Source: a virus
IMG/VR virus record: IMGVR_UViG_3300031658_000082
Coordinates: 1-27,846 of that record
Strand: one strand, 5' to 3'
DNA length: 27,846 nucleotides
The notes beneath the pieces were generated by a model, which saw nothing but the letters and a program-made list of their open reading frames with translations, had not been told where the DNA came from and made no database searches. The position numbers and the translations under genes were made by a program. Below are positions 9,530-18,134 of the stretch, in pieces. The first letter of the stretch is position 1, and each line of letters begins with the position of its first letter.

Positions 9530-11254
9530 TTAATTATTAAAGTAATTTGCATATTCTGCATAACTTGTTTTACCTGTAGATTTTTTCCATTCATTAAAGC
9601 TCATTTTCTGAGAGTCTTTAGTTCCGTATCTTTGAGCTCTTCTTTCTTTAGATTTTTTGTCTCCTTCTTCTTTTGAAAGTCTTTTTTCTGATACTTGAAA
9701 CACCACCTGGTCTTTATTAGCATAAGTTGAAGATATATCATATATGTCATACATATATTTTTCTGCGGTGCTTGCGTCTATATCATCTAAGTCAAAAGAC
9801 TTAACAAGCTCGTTTTTAGAATCCCTAACCTCCACCACATCACTACCTGGAATTGCAGTAGTTACTGAGAACCCTTCTAGATTTAACTGAGTATTTAATA
9901 CGTTTCTTAGATTTAGTGCTGTAGCATCTTCATCATCTAAAAATATATTTACACCTTCACTGATAGGTAGTATTTCATCTTTTAATATTCTCACATAAGC
10001 ATCCTCTACATTTTCTAACTCCGCTTCAGGGTCTTTGGAATTGTTTCCTCTGTTCCAATATCTCGAATCATAGTGAGCAGGCATAGCATTCCAATCTTTA
10101 TATGTTTTGATATCTTTTGTTTCCCCAACCTTAGTTCTAATAGCGTACTTCATGTACTGTCTAATTTCTTCCTTTTGTCTTGCTGCGTTAGGGTTTATAC
10201 TTTCATCAAACACAGGAATTGGAGTTCCTCCTGCATCCCTCTTCATTAGAATGAGGTTTGGATTCTTTTTCGCCTCCTCTTGGTTAAAGGTAAAACTAAC
10301 TTCTTTATCATCCAAATTATTTACATAGTCAGTCATTATCGATGTCATGTTGTAAGGATTTGATAGCTGACCGTCAATCCATGAATCTTCAGCCTCTATG
10401 TAGGCATTAAGAGCTCCAATAGCCTCCTTATCTAAATCATAATCTTCAGCCATTTCAGGAGAAATCTTATTCATTATCCTATTTCCTGTTTTATCATACT
10501 GAGCAGGTATCTTTGAAACAATAGTTAAAATCTCTCCTGCTTTTTTTCTAGTACCAGTAGTTCTTGTTACATCGGTCATTAAAGCTAAATTCGCAGTCCA
10601 TTGCTTAGTGTTCTTCTCCACGTCATACTTGTTGAACTTGCTTATTATGTTGTTCTTTAACGCACTAACTGGCACTAAATCGTTAGGGTCTTTTGATATC
10701 TCCATTAACCCAGTTTCTTCATTCAAAATCTTCTTTGCCGCCATAACCTTACCTGTTGCAGGGTCAACTATTAACTGAGTCTTGTTGAAGTTTCCAAATC
10801 CCTCCACGTTCTCCATAACCCAAGATTCTAATCTCTGAGAAGCATTGGCAGGGTCTTCGCTCTGAAGCCTTTCCATCTTTACAGCGTACTCCTTTTGGTA
10901 GTCATCCATCAATGAAAAAGCCTCCTCAGTTCCGTCTACTAGGTTCTGTTTGTTTTTGGTGTAGTCAGATACACTCATCTGACCACTCTTCAGCAATGTT
11001 GTAAGCATAGCCATCTGCTCCTGAGCTTCTCCAGCGTAGTTTAATCCCCACTCTCTGATTGACGTACTCTCTCCAGGAACTCCCTTAGCTAGTTCTTTCT
11101 GGTATTGCCTAGTAGCTTCGTCAATAGCAGCCTTCTTCTCGGTTCTTACTCTAGCCTCTTCCTTAAATACATTGCCTAAATTAGAGGTAGCCTCTGCCCA
11201 ATTTATTTGTGCTTGAGGGTCTCTTGGTTGGTAGTTAAAACTGGTATTTTCCAT
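9530..11254 (-). CDS. Probable internal virion (ejection) protein, T7 gp15-like position
   Basis: This 574-aa hydrophilic protein lacks a signal peptide or membrane span. Its N-terminus ('NYQPRDPQAQINWAEAT', residues 7-23) leads into a long helical region rich in Lys, Glu and Gln (25-160). The C-terminal 40 residues are charged and end with an aromatic stretch. I recognise no enzymatic motif. It lies between a small hydrophobic Gly/Ala/Gln-rich protein and the giant protein, two bases from the latter, so the three are surely co-expressed. This small-medium-giant triplet after a nozzle gene is how T7 places gp14, gp15 and gp16, the proteins ejected to build the DNA conduit. The role is inferred from order, size and helical character. 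It could also be a capsid cargo or tail-lumen protein. Confidence 0.7.
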   Translation of the reverse strand: MENTSFNYQPRDPQAQINWAEATSNLGNVFKEEARVRTEKKAAIDEATRQYQKELAKGVPGESTSIREWGLNYAGEAQEQMAMLTTLLKSGQMSVSDYTKNKQNLVDGTEEAFSLMDDYQKEYAVKMERLQSEDPANASQRLESWVMENVEGFGNFNKTQLIVDPATGKVMAAKKILNEETGLMEISKDPNDLVPVSALKNNIISKFNKYDVEKNTKQWTANLALMTDVTRTTGTRKKAGEILTIVSKIPAQYDKTGNRIMNKISPEMAEDYDLDKEAIGALNAYIEAEDSWIDGQLSNPYNMTSIMTDYVNNLDDKEVSFTFNQEEAKKNPNLILMKRDAGGTPIPVFDESINPNAARQKEEIRQYMKYAIRTKVGETKDIKTYKDWNAMPAHYDSRYWNRGNNSKDPEAELENVEDAYVRILKDEILPISEGVNIFLDDEDATALNLRNVLNTQLNLEGFSVTTAIPGSDVVEVRDSKNELVKSFDLDDIDASTAEKYMYDIYDISSTYANKDQVVFQVSEKRLSKEEGDKKSKERRAQRYGTKDSQKMSFNEWKKSTGKTSYAEYANYFNN

Positions 11255-11270
11255 AAATGTTTATCTAAAT

Positions 11271-12077
11271 TTATTGATAAGGAGAAAAAACTCCAATATT
11301 AAAAGGGTCGTTCTGTAGCATTTGATTGGGATTTTTTCTGTTAGGCATTCCTAGTGTACCATAAAATTGATTAGGATAACTTAATTGGTCTCTACCTATA
11401 TCATTATATGAATACCCTCCTGTTATCGGAGTAAAGTCTTGCCTATTTTCTAGTCCTTTACTTTCTGCTTTAGAAAGAGTAGGTCCAGACATCGTTCTTG
11501 CGTTTTTGTCTTTTTTATACAAACCAGGAAGTGCTATAGCTCCTTCTATAGTGTTTACAGCTCCCTGTATACCTTGTTGGATTGCTTGCTGTCTAGCCGC
11601 AGAAGCTTGAGCAGATTGCTGCTGAGCACCTGATATTTCACCCATATCTAACTGAGCGTTTATGTCTCTAAGCCTTGAATCTTCCTCGGCACTTGCTGCT
11701 TCTAGGTTGAACAAGTCTCTATTCATCTGGTCTCTTATGACTCCCTGAGCCTGCTGTTGAGCTGCTAATATTCTTCCCGTATTAGCTGCTGCACCTCTTT
11801 CAGAACCCTCAACCGAAGTCTGCTGTGCCTGTGCCCCTGCAGCCAACATAGCCTCCCTTTCTCTTTGGTAAGGTTCTTTATTGATAGCCAACTCATCCAT
11901 GTAATTTACCTCAAGTCTTTTTCTTGCGTCAGCCATATACTGAGCCGCCTTTGCGTCAGCCTTCTTCATTGCCTTCTTTTGAGAACTAGCCTGAGCGAAA
12001 GACATTCCTGTTCCTACTGCTGCGCTTGCTACACCTGCTATTGCTGCTACTGTTGCTACTGTTGTTGCTGCTGCCAT
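11271..12077 (-). CDS. Small membrane-active internal virion protein, T7 gp14-like position
   Basis: A 268-aa protein. Residues 1-32 are an Ala/Val/Gly/Thr-rich hydrophobic segment with small-residue spacing (AIAGVASAAVGTGMSFAQAS), like a glycine-zipper membrane helix. It continues into an amphipathic Ala/Gln/Arg-rich coiled-coil region (32-180) with many Gln runs, then a polar Asn/Tyr/Pro-rich tail (190-268). T7 gp14 and related ejection proteins have this plan: a short hydrophobic N-terminal part and a Gln/Ala-rich helix that enters the outer membrane. No lysine/arginine-flanked signal peptide or cleavage site is clear. It starts one base after the stop of the GNAT gene, within the ejection cassette. 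The A-rich spacer (taat) precedes the ATG. Function is inferred from composition and synteny. Confidence 0.72.
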   Translation of the reverse strand: MAAATTVATVAAIAGVASAAVGTGMSFAQASSQKKAMKKADAKAAQYMADARKRLEVNYMDELAINKEPYQREREAMLAAGAQAQQTSVEGSERGAAANTGRILAAQQQAQGVIRDQMNRDLFNLEAASAEEDSRLRDINAQLDMGEISGAQQQSAQASAARQQAIQQGIQGAVNTIEGAIALPGLYKKDKNARTMSGPTLSKAESKGLENRQDFTPITGGYSYNDIGRDQLSYPNQFYGTLGMPNRKNPNQMLQNDPFNIGVFSPYQ

Positions 12078-12078
12078 A

Positions 12079-12492
12079 TTATATTATTTTAATCATTTCT
12101 TTAGTATAAGAATCACCTTCTGTATACCCTAATTTCTTGTAAGTCTCAATAAGACCATTGTGCTTTATTAAAGCGTAAACAAATTTTGCTTGTAGTTTAT
12201 TTTCACAAATACTAGTTAGCTCTTCTATTAAAAAACTTATAGCTTCTTTTCTGTTAGGTTTTTTGTTATATGTTTTACTTGATATTATCCAATCAACCCA
12301 AGCCACTTTTGAATTTGTGCTGTACAAATATCCTGCACAAACTGGAGTATCTCCATCATAAACTATTAAGCCTCCAGTGCCATTCTCAGGAAGAAAATCT
12401 CTAGGTGGAGCTGTCCATCCCCAGTCTTCCCACCATTTTACGAGTATTTCATTGTAATCTTTTTCTTCTAATATTCTAATTTGAAATTTCAT
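12079..12492 (-). CDS. GNAT-fold acyltransferase-like virion assembly protein, T7 gp13-like position
   Basis: This 137-aa protein has the order of GNAT elements: 'IRILEEKDYNEIL' (5-17), a strand pair 'GGLIVYDGDTPVCAGYLY' (40-57), 'VAWVDWIIS' (63-71), the acyl-CoA loop region 'KKPNRKEAI' (77-85), and 'ETYKKLGY' near the end (116-123). The usual Q/R-x-x-G-x-G/A acyl-CoA loop is not seen, so activity is uncertain. The ATG at 12492 is preferred to an in-frame TTG at 12501 because a -7 promoter box overlaps that region and ATG is the usual start. It sits between the tail genes and the gp14-like gene, as T7 gp13 does. From memory, the gp13 family is itself placed among GNAT-like folds. A host- or virion-modifying acetyltransferase remains possible. 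Confidence 0.75.
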   Translation of the reverse strand: MKFQIRILEEKDYNEILVKWWEDWGWTAPPRDFLPENGTGGLIVYDGDTPVCAGYLYSTNSKVAWVDWIISSKTYNKKPNRKEAISFLIEELTSICENKLQAKFVYALIKHNGLIETYKKLGYTEGDSYTKEMIKII

Positions 12493-12498
12493 ATAATG

Positions 12499-12506
12499 CA
12501 AATATA
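12499..12506 (-). promoter_or_regulatory. Possible Bacteroidota -7 box before the GNAT gene
   Basis: The minus strand reads TATATTTG, matching TAnnTTTG, only six bases before the ATG at 12492. If used, transcription would begin at or next to the start codon and give a nearly leaderless mRNA. No convincing -33 TTG lies at the right distance, so chance in AT-rich DNA is a real alternative. Confidence 0.3.
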
Positions 12507-12513
12507 CAAAAAT

Positions 12514-13326
12514 TTATGGATAACTCTTCATTATCTCACTCTCAATAGCAAACAAACTAATCTTATCTGTTTCATTACTTGTCATATCAAATAAACAATA
12601 GTGTCCTAGAACCCCGTGAGATTCAGCGACAGAATCCTTTAACGACATAAAGTACTCTGTTGTGCTTGGTATAAGGGTAGTACCTGGAACTGTAGTGTCA
12701 ATAATAACCTGATTAATTCCTGCAGGTAAATCTATGTTTACAGCAGTTACTTTTCCTGCATACGCTGGTGTTCCTGGAACTGTTGGCGAAGCCCCTGTTA
12801 CGAAGTAAAAGAAATCTCCAACACTTAGTGTTCCTCCTATTGATATTAATGGAGATATTGAAAAGTCTATTACGGTAGCTAACGCAGTACCTGAAACATT
12901 TGATGAAGTACCGATACCATTCAATGAACGTAAAGAGTATTGGTCTAGTGTAGCAGGATTTCCTCCTGAGTTTCTAACGAAAGCATACCAAGAAGATTCC
13001 TTTTTTTCAAACCAAGGCGACTCAATAAAACCTGAGTTTTGTAAGTCTGTTGATAGAGTAACACCCCAAGACGTATCTCCCTCTAAGTTTATAGTTTTAA
13101 ATAACTTATTTTCTAAAGGAGATTTGTTAAACACACTCTTCATCGTAGTGGTGTATTGTATCCCGTAGAAGTTATTCCTAACAGGATTTACATTATGCCT
13201 GTAAAGGTTTCCACCCTTAAAAGTATAGAAGTAGTTATTCATACCAATCATCCAGTCTGGAGAAAAGGAATAAAATGAAGGAAATCCTTGTACGCTATCA
13301 GCGTATGTTAATGTGTAATTTGGCAT
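12514..13326 (-). CDS. Conserved tail/nozzle-associated structural protein
   Basis: A 270-aa protein recognised from flavophage and crAss-like structural modules by its N-terminal pattern 'SFYSFSPDWMIGMNNYFYTF' (17-36) followed by 'GGNLYRHN' (38-45), then 'SVFN..PLENKLFKTINLE' (64-82), and by its end 'KDSVAESHGVLGHYC' (230-244) and 'MKSYP' (266-270). A beta-rich module with 'VGDFFYF' and 'AGKVTAV' (about 150-225) is inserted between them. No enzyme motif is seen. It is in the same reading frame as the 59-aa gene just upstream, with one TAA and three codons between. An A-rich leader precedes the ATG. Its role is probably tail tip or nozzle decoration; the precise role is unknown. Confidence 0.72.
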   Translation of the reverse strand: MPNYTLTYADSVQGFPSFYSFSPDWMIGMNNYFYTFKGGNLYRHNVNPVRNNFYGIQYTTTMKSVFNKSPLENKLFKTINLEGDTSWGVTLSTDLQNSGFIESPWFEKKESSWYAFVRNSGGNPATLDQYSLRSLNGIGTSSNVSGTALATVIDFSISPLISIGGTLSVGDFFYFVTGASPTVPGTPAYAGKVTAVNIDLPAGINQVIIDTTVPGTTLIPSTTEYFMSLKDSVAESHGVLGHYCLFDMTSNETDKISLFAIESEIMKSYP

Positions 13327-13335
13327 ATATTTTTG

Positions 13336-13515
13336 TTAAGAACAGGTTTGACATTCTAGAGCTGGTAACAATACACCATTTAATTGCTCTCTTGAGACAT
13401 TACTGTCTGAGTAAAATCCATCAGCAGCTAATACTGTTAGCTCTGAATCGGTAAAAATAGCCGAGGCTTCAGTAAAAGTCTCAGCGTTTATGTAGTATGT
13501 TGCGTTTGTTGACAT
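13336..13515 (-). CDS. 59-aa free-standing tail-associated module with CxxC end
   Basis: ATG at 13515 and TAA at 13336-13338 define a 59-aa frame that exactly fills the gap between the 1535-aa and 270-aa genes (10- and 9-base spacers). The protein reads 'TYYINAETFTEASAIFTDSE' (6-25), then 'ADGFYSDSNVSREQLNGVLL' (31-50), and ends PALECQTCS. The FYSD...REQ...LLP...CxxC pattern is one I recall as a short repeat or C-terminal module on Bacteroidota phage tail proteins. Here it stands alone. The two Cys of CQTC echo the CSDC (1194-1197) and C-terminal Cys pairs of the upstream 1535-aa protein, so metal binding or disulfides with that protein are possible. Translation and function are inferred from fit, spacing and pattern. 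Confidence 0.68.
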   Translation of the reverse strand: MSTNATYYINAETFTEASAIFTDSELTVLAADGFYSDSNVSREQLNGVLLPALECQTCS

Positions 13516-13525
13516 GTTTATTTTT

Positions 13526-16500
13526 TTATGATGAGCATCCGCATCTTGTGTAAGTAATATTCACTCCCTCTATAACCTCTTCAGTGTAAGGTAATACCCT
13601 TGAGCATACAGTCTTAATTTCTCCAGTTGCAATAGTTTCTTCTACCGTTACTCCTGTATCGCAGTCTTGGTAGCTGTAAAACACTATGTTTAAAGTGGTA
13701 TTTACTATCTGATACTCAGAGCAAACTTCATCACACAAGTATCCGCAACAAGCGTCAGCAGCATCAACCGTAGAGTAAGATAAAAACAATGGAGTCTTCT
13801 CTCTTAAATCCCATATTAGGTAGACATTGTTTGCTTCATTCTGTGGCATTCCAAATGTAACCGAAACACCATCCGTTGTCTCAACAGGGTTTAGAGCTTC
13901 CGTAGCATTCGTCAAAAGATAGTTTATATCAGTCGGATTGTTTTCGTACACATTAGGGCTTCTGAAATACATAAACCTATTCGTGTTTACATCGAAATTA
14001 AAAGAAGTGTTATTCGTGTTCTGTACAAACATAGTAACCTCTGAATCATCCGTTGGTATAGAAGGACTCCCTTGAGGTCCTGAGAACGTATCAAATAAAC
14101 TTGCACCTGGAATACCATCCGAAACAATAAAAGGCACATCTGTTGAGGTTAGTGGTGACTGAAAAGTTCCGTCAACATAGCCAACTCCAATATTTGCTAA
14201 AGTACCTGCCTGATTATGACTAGTGATAATAGCCCAAGTTATACTCACGTTGTTAGGGTCTGGACACCCTACAAAAACCTCTAGCCCAAGTACTGAACCT
14301 GTAGTGCTTATAGTTATATCAAATTGAGTTTGCCCAGCAAGACTTTTAGGTATACTTATACTTCCTGGTACAGTAACAGCACCTGATGTGTAAGTTACCG
14401 AGTTGTAAACAACATCAATAGTAACATCTTCAATTAACCCAGGAATATTCCACCTAACTTCAGTGAATCCAACTATATTACCTACGTCTACGCAGTATGT
14501 ATAATCATTATTTGACTGAACATTAATAACTCTAAAATCATTACAATCAGAGCATCCTACCTCAGCAGGCAATAATATATCGTTTGAAGACAATACATAC
14601 TCATTCATATAAGGGTCAAACCCTCCTAGCTTTTGAGTATTAAATTCATTGATAAACAAGTCTCTAAACCAAGAACGCATACCTTGTTCAGATATTACTT
14701 TTAGTTGGTCTCCAGCAGTCTCGTCTACACCTTTCATTTGTAGTACAGCTCCTCTTTTTGCGTCAGTAAAGAACTTATCTAATCCCCACTTCACGTAGCT
14801 CTCAGGGTTATTGCTTATACCATAATCCTCAGTCTTTGTGACTTGTTGCCCTAATACCTGTGGAACAGAAGTTAAAGCACTTCCACCGCCTGCATCAGAA
14901 AGAATATTCTTCCCTGCTAGTACATAGGAGATTTTATCTTCTTGTAATACCAAGACATTAGTTTTCTTACCATCAAGAATTTGAATTTCTCCAAAAGAAT
15001 CCTCTAATGGTTTAAAGTTAAGAAGACCTAAGTTAAATTCGTTTAGTTTATTGACGTTAGTTTCATCGTTATAAACCCCACTATAAGTAAGGTCAGAAAA
15101 TCTATCAGCCTCCTTATAATCTTCTGCAGAAACAGACAGTACTCTATTTCCTAAACTAAAAGTTCTACCTGTTATAGAATCTAAAATCTTATAACTCTCA
15201 GCTCCGTTACCGAAAGTGTAGCAGTTAAAAAAATCTGTATTTATAATTGCAGATTGTATATTGCTTTGATTTTGCAAATTACCCTCATGAAAACCTCCTG
15301 TGATTGGAAACGATTGACTTGATTCGTAAAAAACATCTGGTAAAGCGTCTAAAGGCTGAGTTTCAAATATTATTCCACTATTAGCTTGATATATAGTAAT
15401 CTCTCCACTTGCGTTTACTTGATTTTTTGAATTGCTTCCGCAAGCTGTAGTGGTTGTAATAATAAGGTGTAAAATTCCTCCAACTACGTCAAAATACCAG
15501 TAGTTAGCACAAAGATTAGGAAATCTACCAACAGATGAGTACACATTATTTGGTGGACAATTAGAACCAGCACCTCCAGATGCAGGAACTCCTGTTCCAT
15601 TATTAATACTAGACTGAATCCCATCACCAATAAACCATGCCTGAACATCCGCATAGTTAGCACTTGATGTAAAAGTTTCGTCAAATGTGTAAGACCTTGC
15701 TTCGCAACTTTTATTCCCTAAGCCTTCTCCTATTCTAGTATATTCAAACTTAATTTTTATCTTAGTGTTTACAGGAATGGCTAAGTTATTGGTAGATAAT
15801 GAAATAAGAGTTCCTGAATACTTTGATGTTGCTTGCTTGGTATCTTTATCTTGCCAAACAGCACTTGAGGAATTTATAGTGCTTAAATCTGATGAATTTA
15901 TTTTCATGTAAACCCCTGAAGGAGGGTCGATTCCTGACCTTGTAGTTATAAAACCTTCTTGCTGTGCTTTTTTTTCTAATACAGTTGCACTACCACATGA
16001 ATCTAAAGGTCCTCCTGCGTCAGTTTTTATAGTGTACGTGTCTCCTTCCTCTACTTTTCTAGCGTTCTCTCCTTCTAATAAAAAATAAGTAAATGCAGTT
16101 CCTGACTCATTAAAATACATCTGAGTGTATACAGTTTCGTATCCTTTTTTATCAGGCTTTATTAAAAACTTATATCTAGTAGCCCACCCTGGCGGTTTTT
16201 GGCTTGGTGGTATATTAACTTGTATACTGTTTTTTAAATCTGAAGCAGAGCAAGGAACGTGTTCTGTATTTCTATTACTTACTAACGCTGTAGTTGACCT
16301 ATTAAAATCATCCATGTAAGCGATACCTATCTCGTATCCCCTGTCACTATGTAAGCTTCTGTTAGCACTAAATTTAAAAAATGTAGAAGATGCTGAATAA
16401 ACATAAAAATAATTCCAAAAATAATCTACTGTTGGATTAAATGGGTCTTGAACATAATTCATAGCAGGAAACTTCATTCCTATTACATTAGTAGAAGGTA

Positions 16501-18133
16501 TAGATATTTCTATAGGGTCTCCTGGTGTGTTTACTCCACTTTGATATTTTGTATATACTACACTATTGTGAAGCATATTAGGTACGGCACAGTTGTATGC
16601 ATCTGTAAAGGTGTTTCCTGAACATGACGTAGGATTAACAAGGTCATATACAGGCAGTATATTTAAACTAGTTCCTACTCTATCTAAAAACTCTGTGCTT
16701 GTAGCTAAATCAATAACGGAAGTATAATTCCTGTTTAAGTTAAATAAAAAACTGACAGAAAAAGAGTTTCTTGTGGTAGGTAGAACAGGAGTTCCTGCAT
16801 AAGTGGAATTTAAAAAATCAATATTAAAATTGATTGAAGACCCTGATACCAACTTAGTATTTCCTGTCAAGGGGTCTATAGCTGCTAAAGATGTTAAATC
16901 AAAGTTAACTACTCCGTCTGCTACAGTAACTGTTGGTAATGCAGAAGGTATGTTATACGTAGTAGAAGTTTTTGTGACAGGCATACCATCAGAAACCACA
17001 TCTTCAGAAAGTAACTTGGTAGAATACTTTAGGTTCAAATCTTGACCATTAACATCTTTTAAGTCGTAACCATCTATGTAATTTCCGTAAATAAGTCTAT
17101 TACTCATTCTAGTTTGAGCTTTCGCAAACCTAGGTACGTTGTCGTATAACCTTAGTATTTCTGAATCAGGAAGTATTGTGTAAATCTTACTGTTATCAAA
17201 AGTATAAGTTTTTGATTGATTATTTCCCCACCCTTTTTGCCTCTTGTCTATTTTCTCTATAACTCTAATAATAGGGTCATCAGCATCTTTAAATAACAAG
17301 TCTATTCCAACAACTAAAGGTCCTCCTGTATCAATCGTTATTATAGCTGCATTATACCTATTCTCCATACCTTCATTAAGATAGTTCTCGTTACTTAAAA
17401 GAAAGTTTTTCGGAAAAAATGCAGGTCCTGAAAACTGTGATGTTGCAGAGTATTCGTTGTTAGCATATCTATACCTGTACGCAAAGCAAACAAACCTGTC
17501 TTCCATATAGTTTACATCCTTAACTATATCTAACATCTGAATAGTAGGAGAAGTAACTGGAGGTTTTCTTATTACAAGGATAGACTCAGCAAAAACAAGA
17601 GAATCAGTATCAATGTTTACGGTAGGGAATGCATAGCTAATATCTACATCAATCTTTCTAGGAGCGTTATAGTCATCAGTAAAAAACAATAAGTTTTCAA
17701 TCAAATCAATACCTGTTATTAAATACTCAGGATTAAAATTTAATGTGGTATCTACACCACCTCCATCATCAATACTTATAACATGATAATTTAAAAAATT
17801 AGTCTTGGTATCAAATGATAGTATTAAATCAAGCTTTCCAGTAGCTCCAACCGTAAATGATGGGTCGTGAACAAACCAAAATAATCTCTCGTTTGAACCA
17901 TCCTCAAAAGCTCCAATACATCTAGCATCAACACTTAATGGAGTTCCGTCAGTATAAGTTAAATTGGTTAGTGATAGGTTTCCTAATGAGTTTTCTATAG
18001 AACCGACATTGTTTCCCTCCGTAGAGTTAACCCTTACGTTTAATGCATCAATATATTCACCGTCTTGCATAAGACGAACATCGGTAGACTTATTCATCCT
18101 ACCCTTGGTAAAACTTCTAGTTATATTTGCCAT
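13526..18133 (-). CDS. Large nozzle/muzzle-type tail protein with Cys-rich C-terminus
   Basis: A 1535-aa beta-rich protein. The start 'SFTKGRMNKSTDVRLMQDGE' (7-26), then 'YIDALNVRVNSTEG' (27-40), and later 'FFTDDYNAPRKIDV' match the opening of nozzle proteins (T7 gp12-like beta-propellers) and their larger crAss-like counterparts. Central regions are Asn/Ser/Thr-rich. 'CSDC' at 1194-1197 opens an Ig-like beta segment. The last 75 residues are cysteine-rich: CC at 1462-1463, then Cys pairs in 'GYLCDEVCSEY', 'SYQDCDTG' and the final 'TRCGCSS'. It starts one base after the stop of the adaptor gene. At almost twice the length of T7 gp12 it is likely to carry extra outward-facing, receptor- or fibre-contacting domains. 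The assignment rests on N-terminal pattern and synteny. Confidence 0.78.
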   Translation of the reverse strand: MANITRSFTKGRMNKSTDVRLMQDGEYIDALNVRVNSTEGNNVGSIENSLGNLSLTNLTYTDGTPLSVDARCIGAFEDGSNERLFWFVHDPSFTVGATGKLDLILSFDTKTNFLNYHVISIDDGGGVDTTLNFNPEYLITGIDLIENLLFFTDDYNAPRKIDVDISYAFPTVNIDTDSLVFAESILVIRKPPVTSPTIQMLDIVKDVNYMEDRFVCFAYRYRYANNEYSATSQFSGPAFFPKNFLLSNENYLNEGMENRYNAAIITIDTGGPLVVGIDLLFKDADDPIIRVIEKIDKRQKGWGNNQSKTYTFDNSKIYTILPDSEILRLYDNVPRFAKAQTRMSNRLIYGNYIDGYDLKDVNGQDLNLKYSTKLLSEDVVSDGMPVTKTSTTYNIPSALPTVTVADGVVNFDLTSLAAIDPLTGNTKLVSGSSINFNIDFLNSTYAGTPVLPTTRNSFSVSFLFNLNRNYTSVIDLATSTEFLDRVGTSLNILPVYDLVNPTSCSGNTFTDAYNCAVPNMLHNSVVYTKYQSGVNTPGDPIEISIPSTNVIGMKFPAMNYVQDPFNPTVDYFWNYFYVYSASSTFFKFSANRSLHSDRGYEIGIAYMDDFNRSTTALVSNRNTEHVPCSASDLKNSIQVNIPPSQKPPGWATRYKFLIKPDKKGYETVYTQMYFNESGTAFTYFLLEGENARKVEEGDTYTIKTDAGGPLDSCGSATVLEKKAQQEGFITTRSGIDPPSGVYMKINSSDLSTINSSSAVWQDKDTKQATSKYSGTLISLSTNNLAIPVNTKIKIKFEYTRIGEGLGNKSCEARSYTFDETFTSSANYADVQAWFIGDGIQSSINNGTGVPASGGAGSNCPPNNVYSSVGRFPNLCANYWYFDVVGGILHLIITTTTACGSNSKNQVNASGEITIYQANSGIIFETQPLDALPDVFYESSQSFPITGGFHEGNLQNQSNIQSAIINTDFFNCYTFGNGAESYKILDSITGRTFSLGNRVLSVSAEDYKEADRFSDLTYSGVYNDETNVNKLNEFNLGLLNFKPLEDSFGEIQILDGKKTNVLVLQEDKISYVLAGKNILSDAGGGSALTSVPQVLGQQVTKTEDYGISNNPESYVKWGLDKFFTDAKRGAVLQMKGVDETAGDQLKVISEQGMRSWFRDLFINEFNTQKLGGFDPYMNEYVLSSNDILLPAEVGCSDCNDFRVINVQSNNDYTYCVDVGNIVGFTEVRWNIPGLIEDVTIDVVYNSVTYTSGAVTVPGSISIPKSLAGQTQFDITISTTGSVLGLEVFVGCPDPNNVSITWAIITSHNQAGTLANIGVGYVDGTFQSPLTSTDVPFIVSDGIPGASLFDTFSGPQGSPSIPTDDSEVTMFVQNTNNTSFNFDVNTNRFMYFRSPNVYENNPTDINYLLTNATEALNPVETTDGVSVTFGMPQNEANNVYLIWDLREKTPLFLSYSTVDAADACCGYLCDEVCSEYQIVNTTLNIVFYSYQDCDTGVTVEETIATGEIKTVCSRVLPYTEEVIEGVNITYTRCGCSS

Positions 18134-18134
18134 A

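Noticed and set aside
13516-13530. Frameshift fusing the nozzle gene to the 59-aa gene through the A7 run
   Set aside because: The nozzle stop TAA precedes the rest of the A-run, so slippage there cannot bypass it, and both frames have natural ends and starts.
15484-15684. Minus-strand 66-aa frame inside the nozzle gene
   Set aside because: Out-of-frame shadow of the nozzle coding sequence with no family pattern or independent start context.
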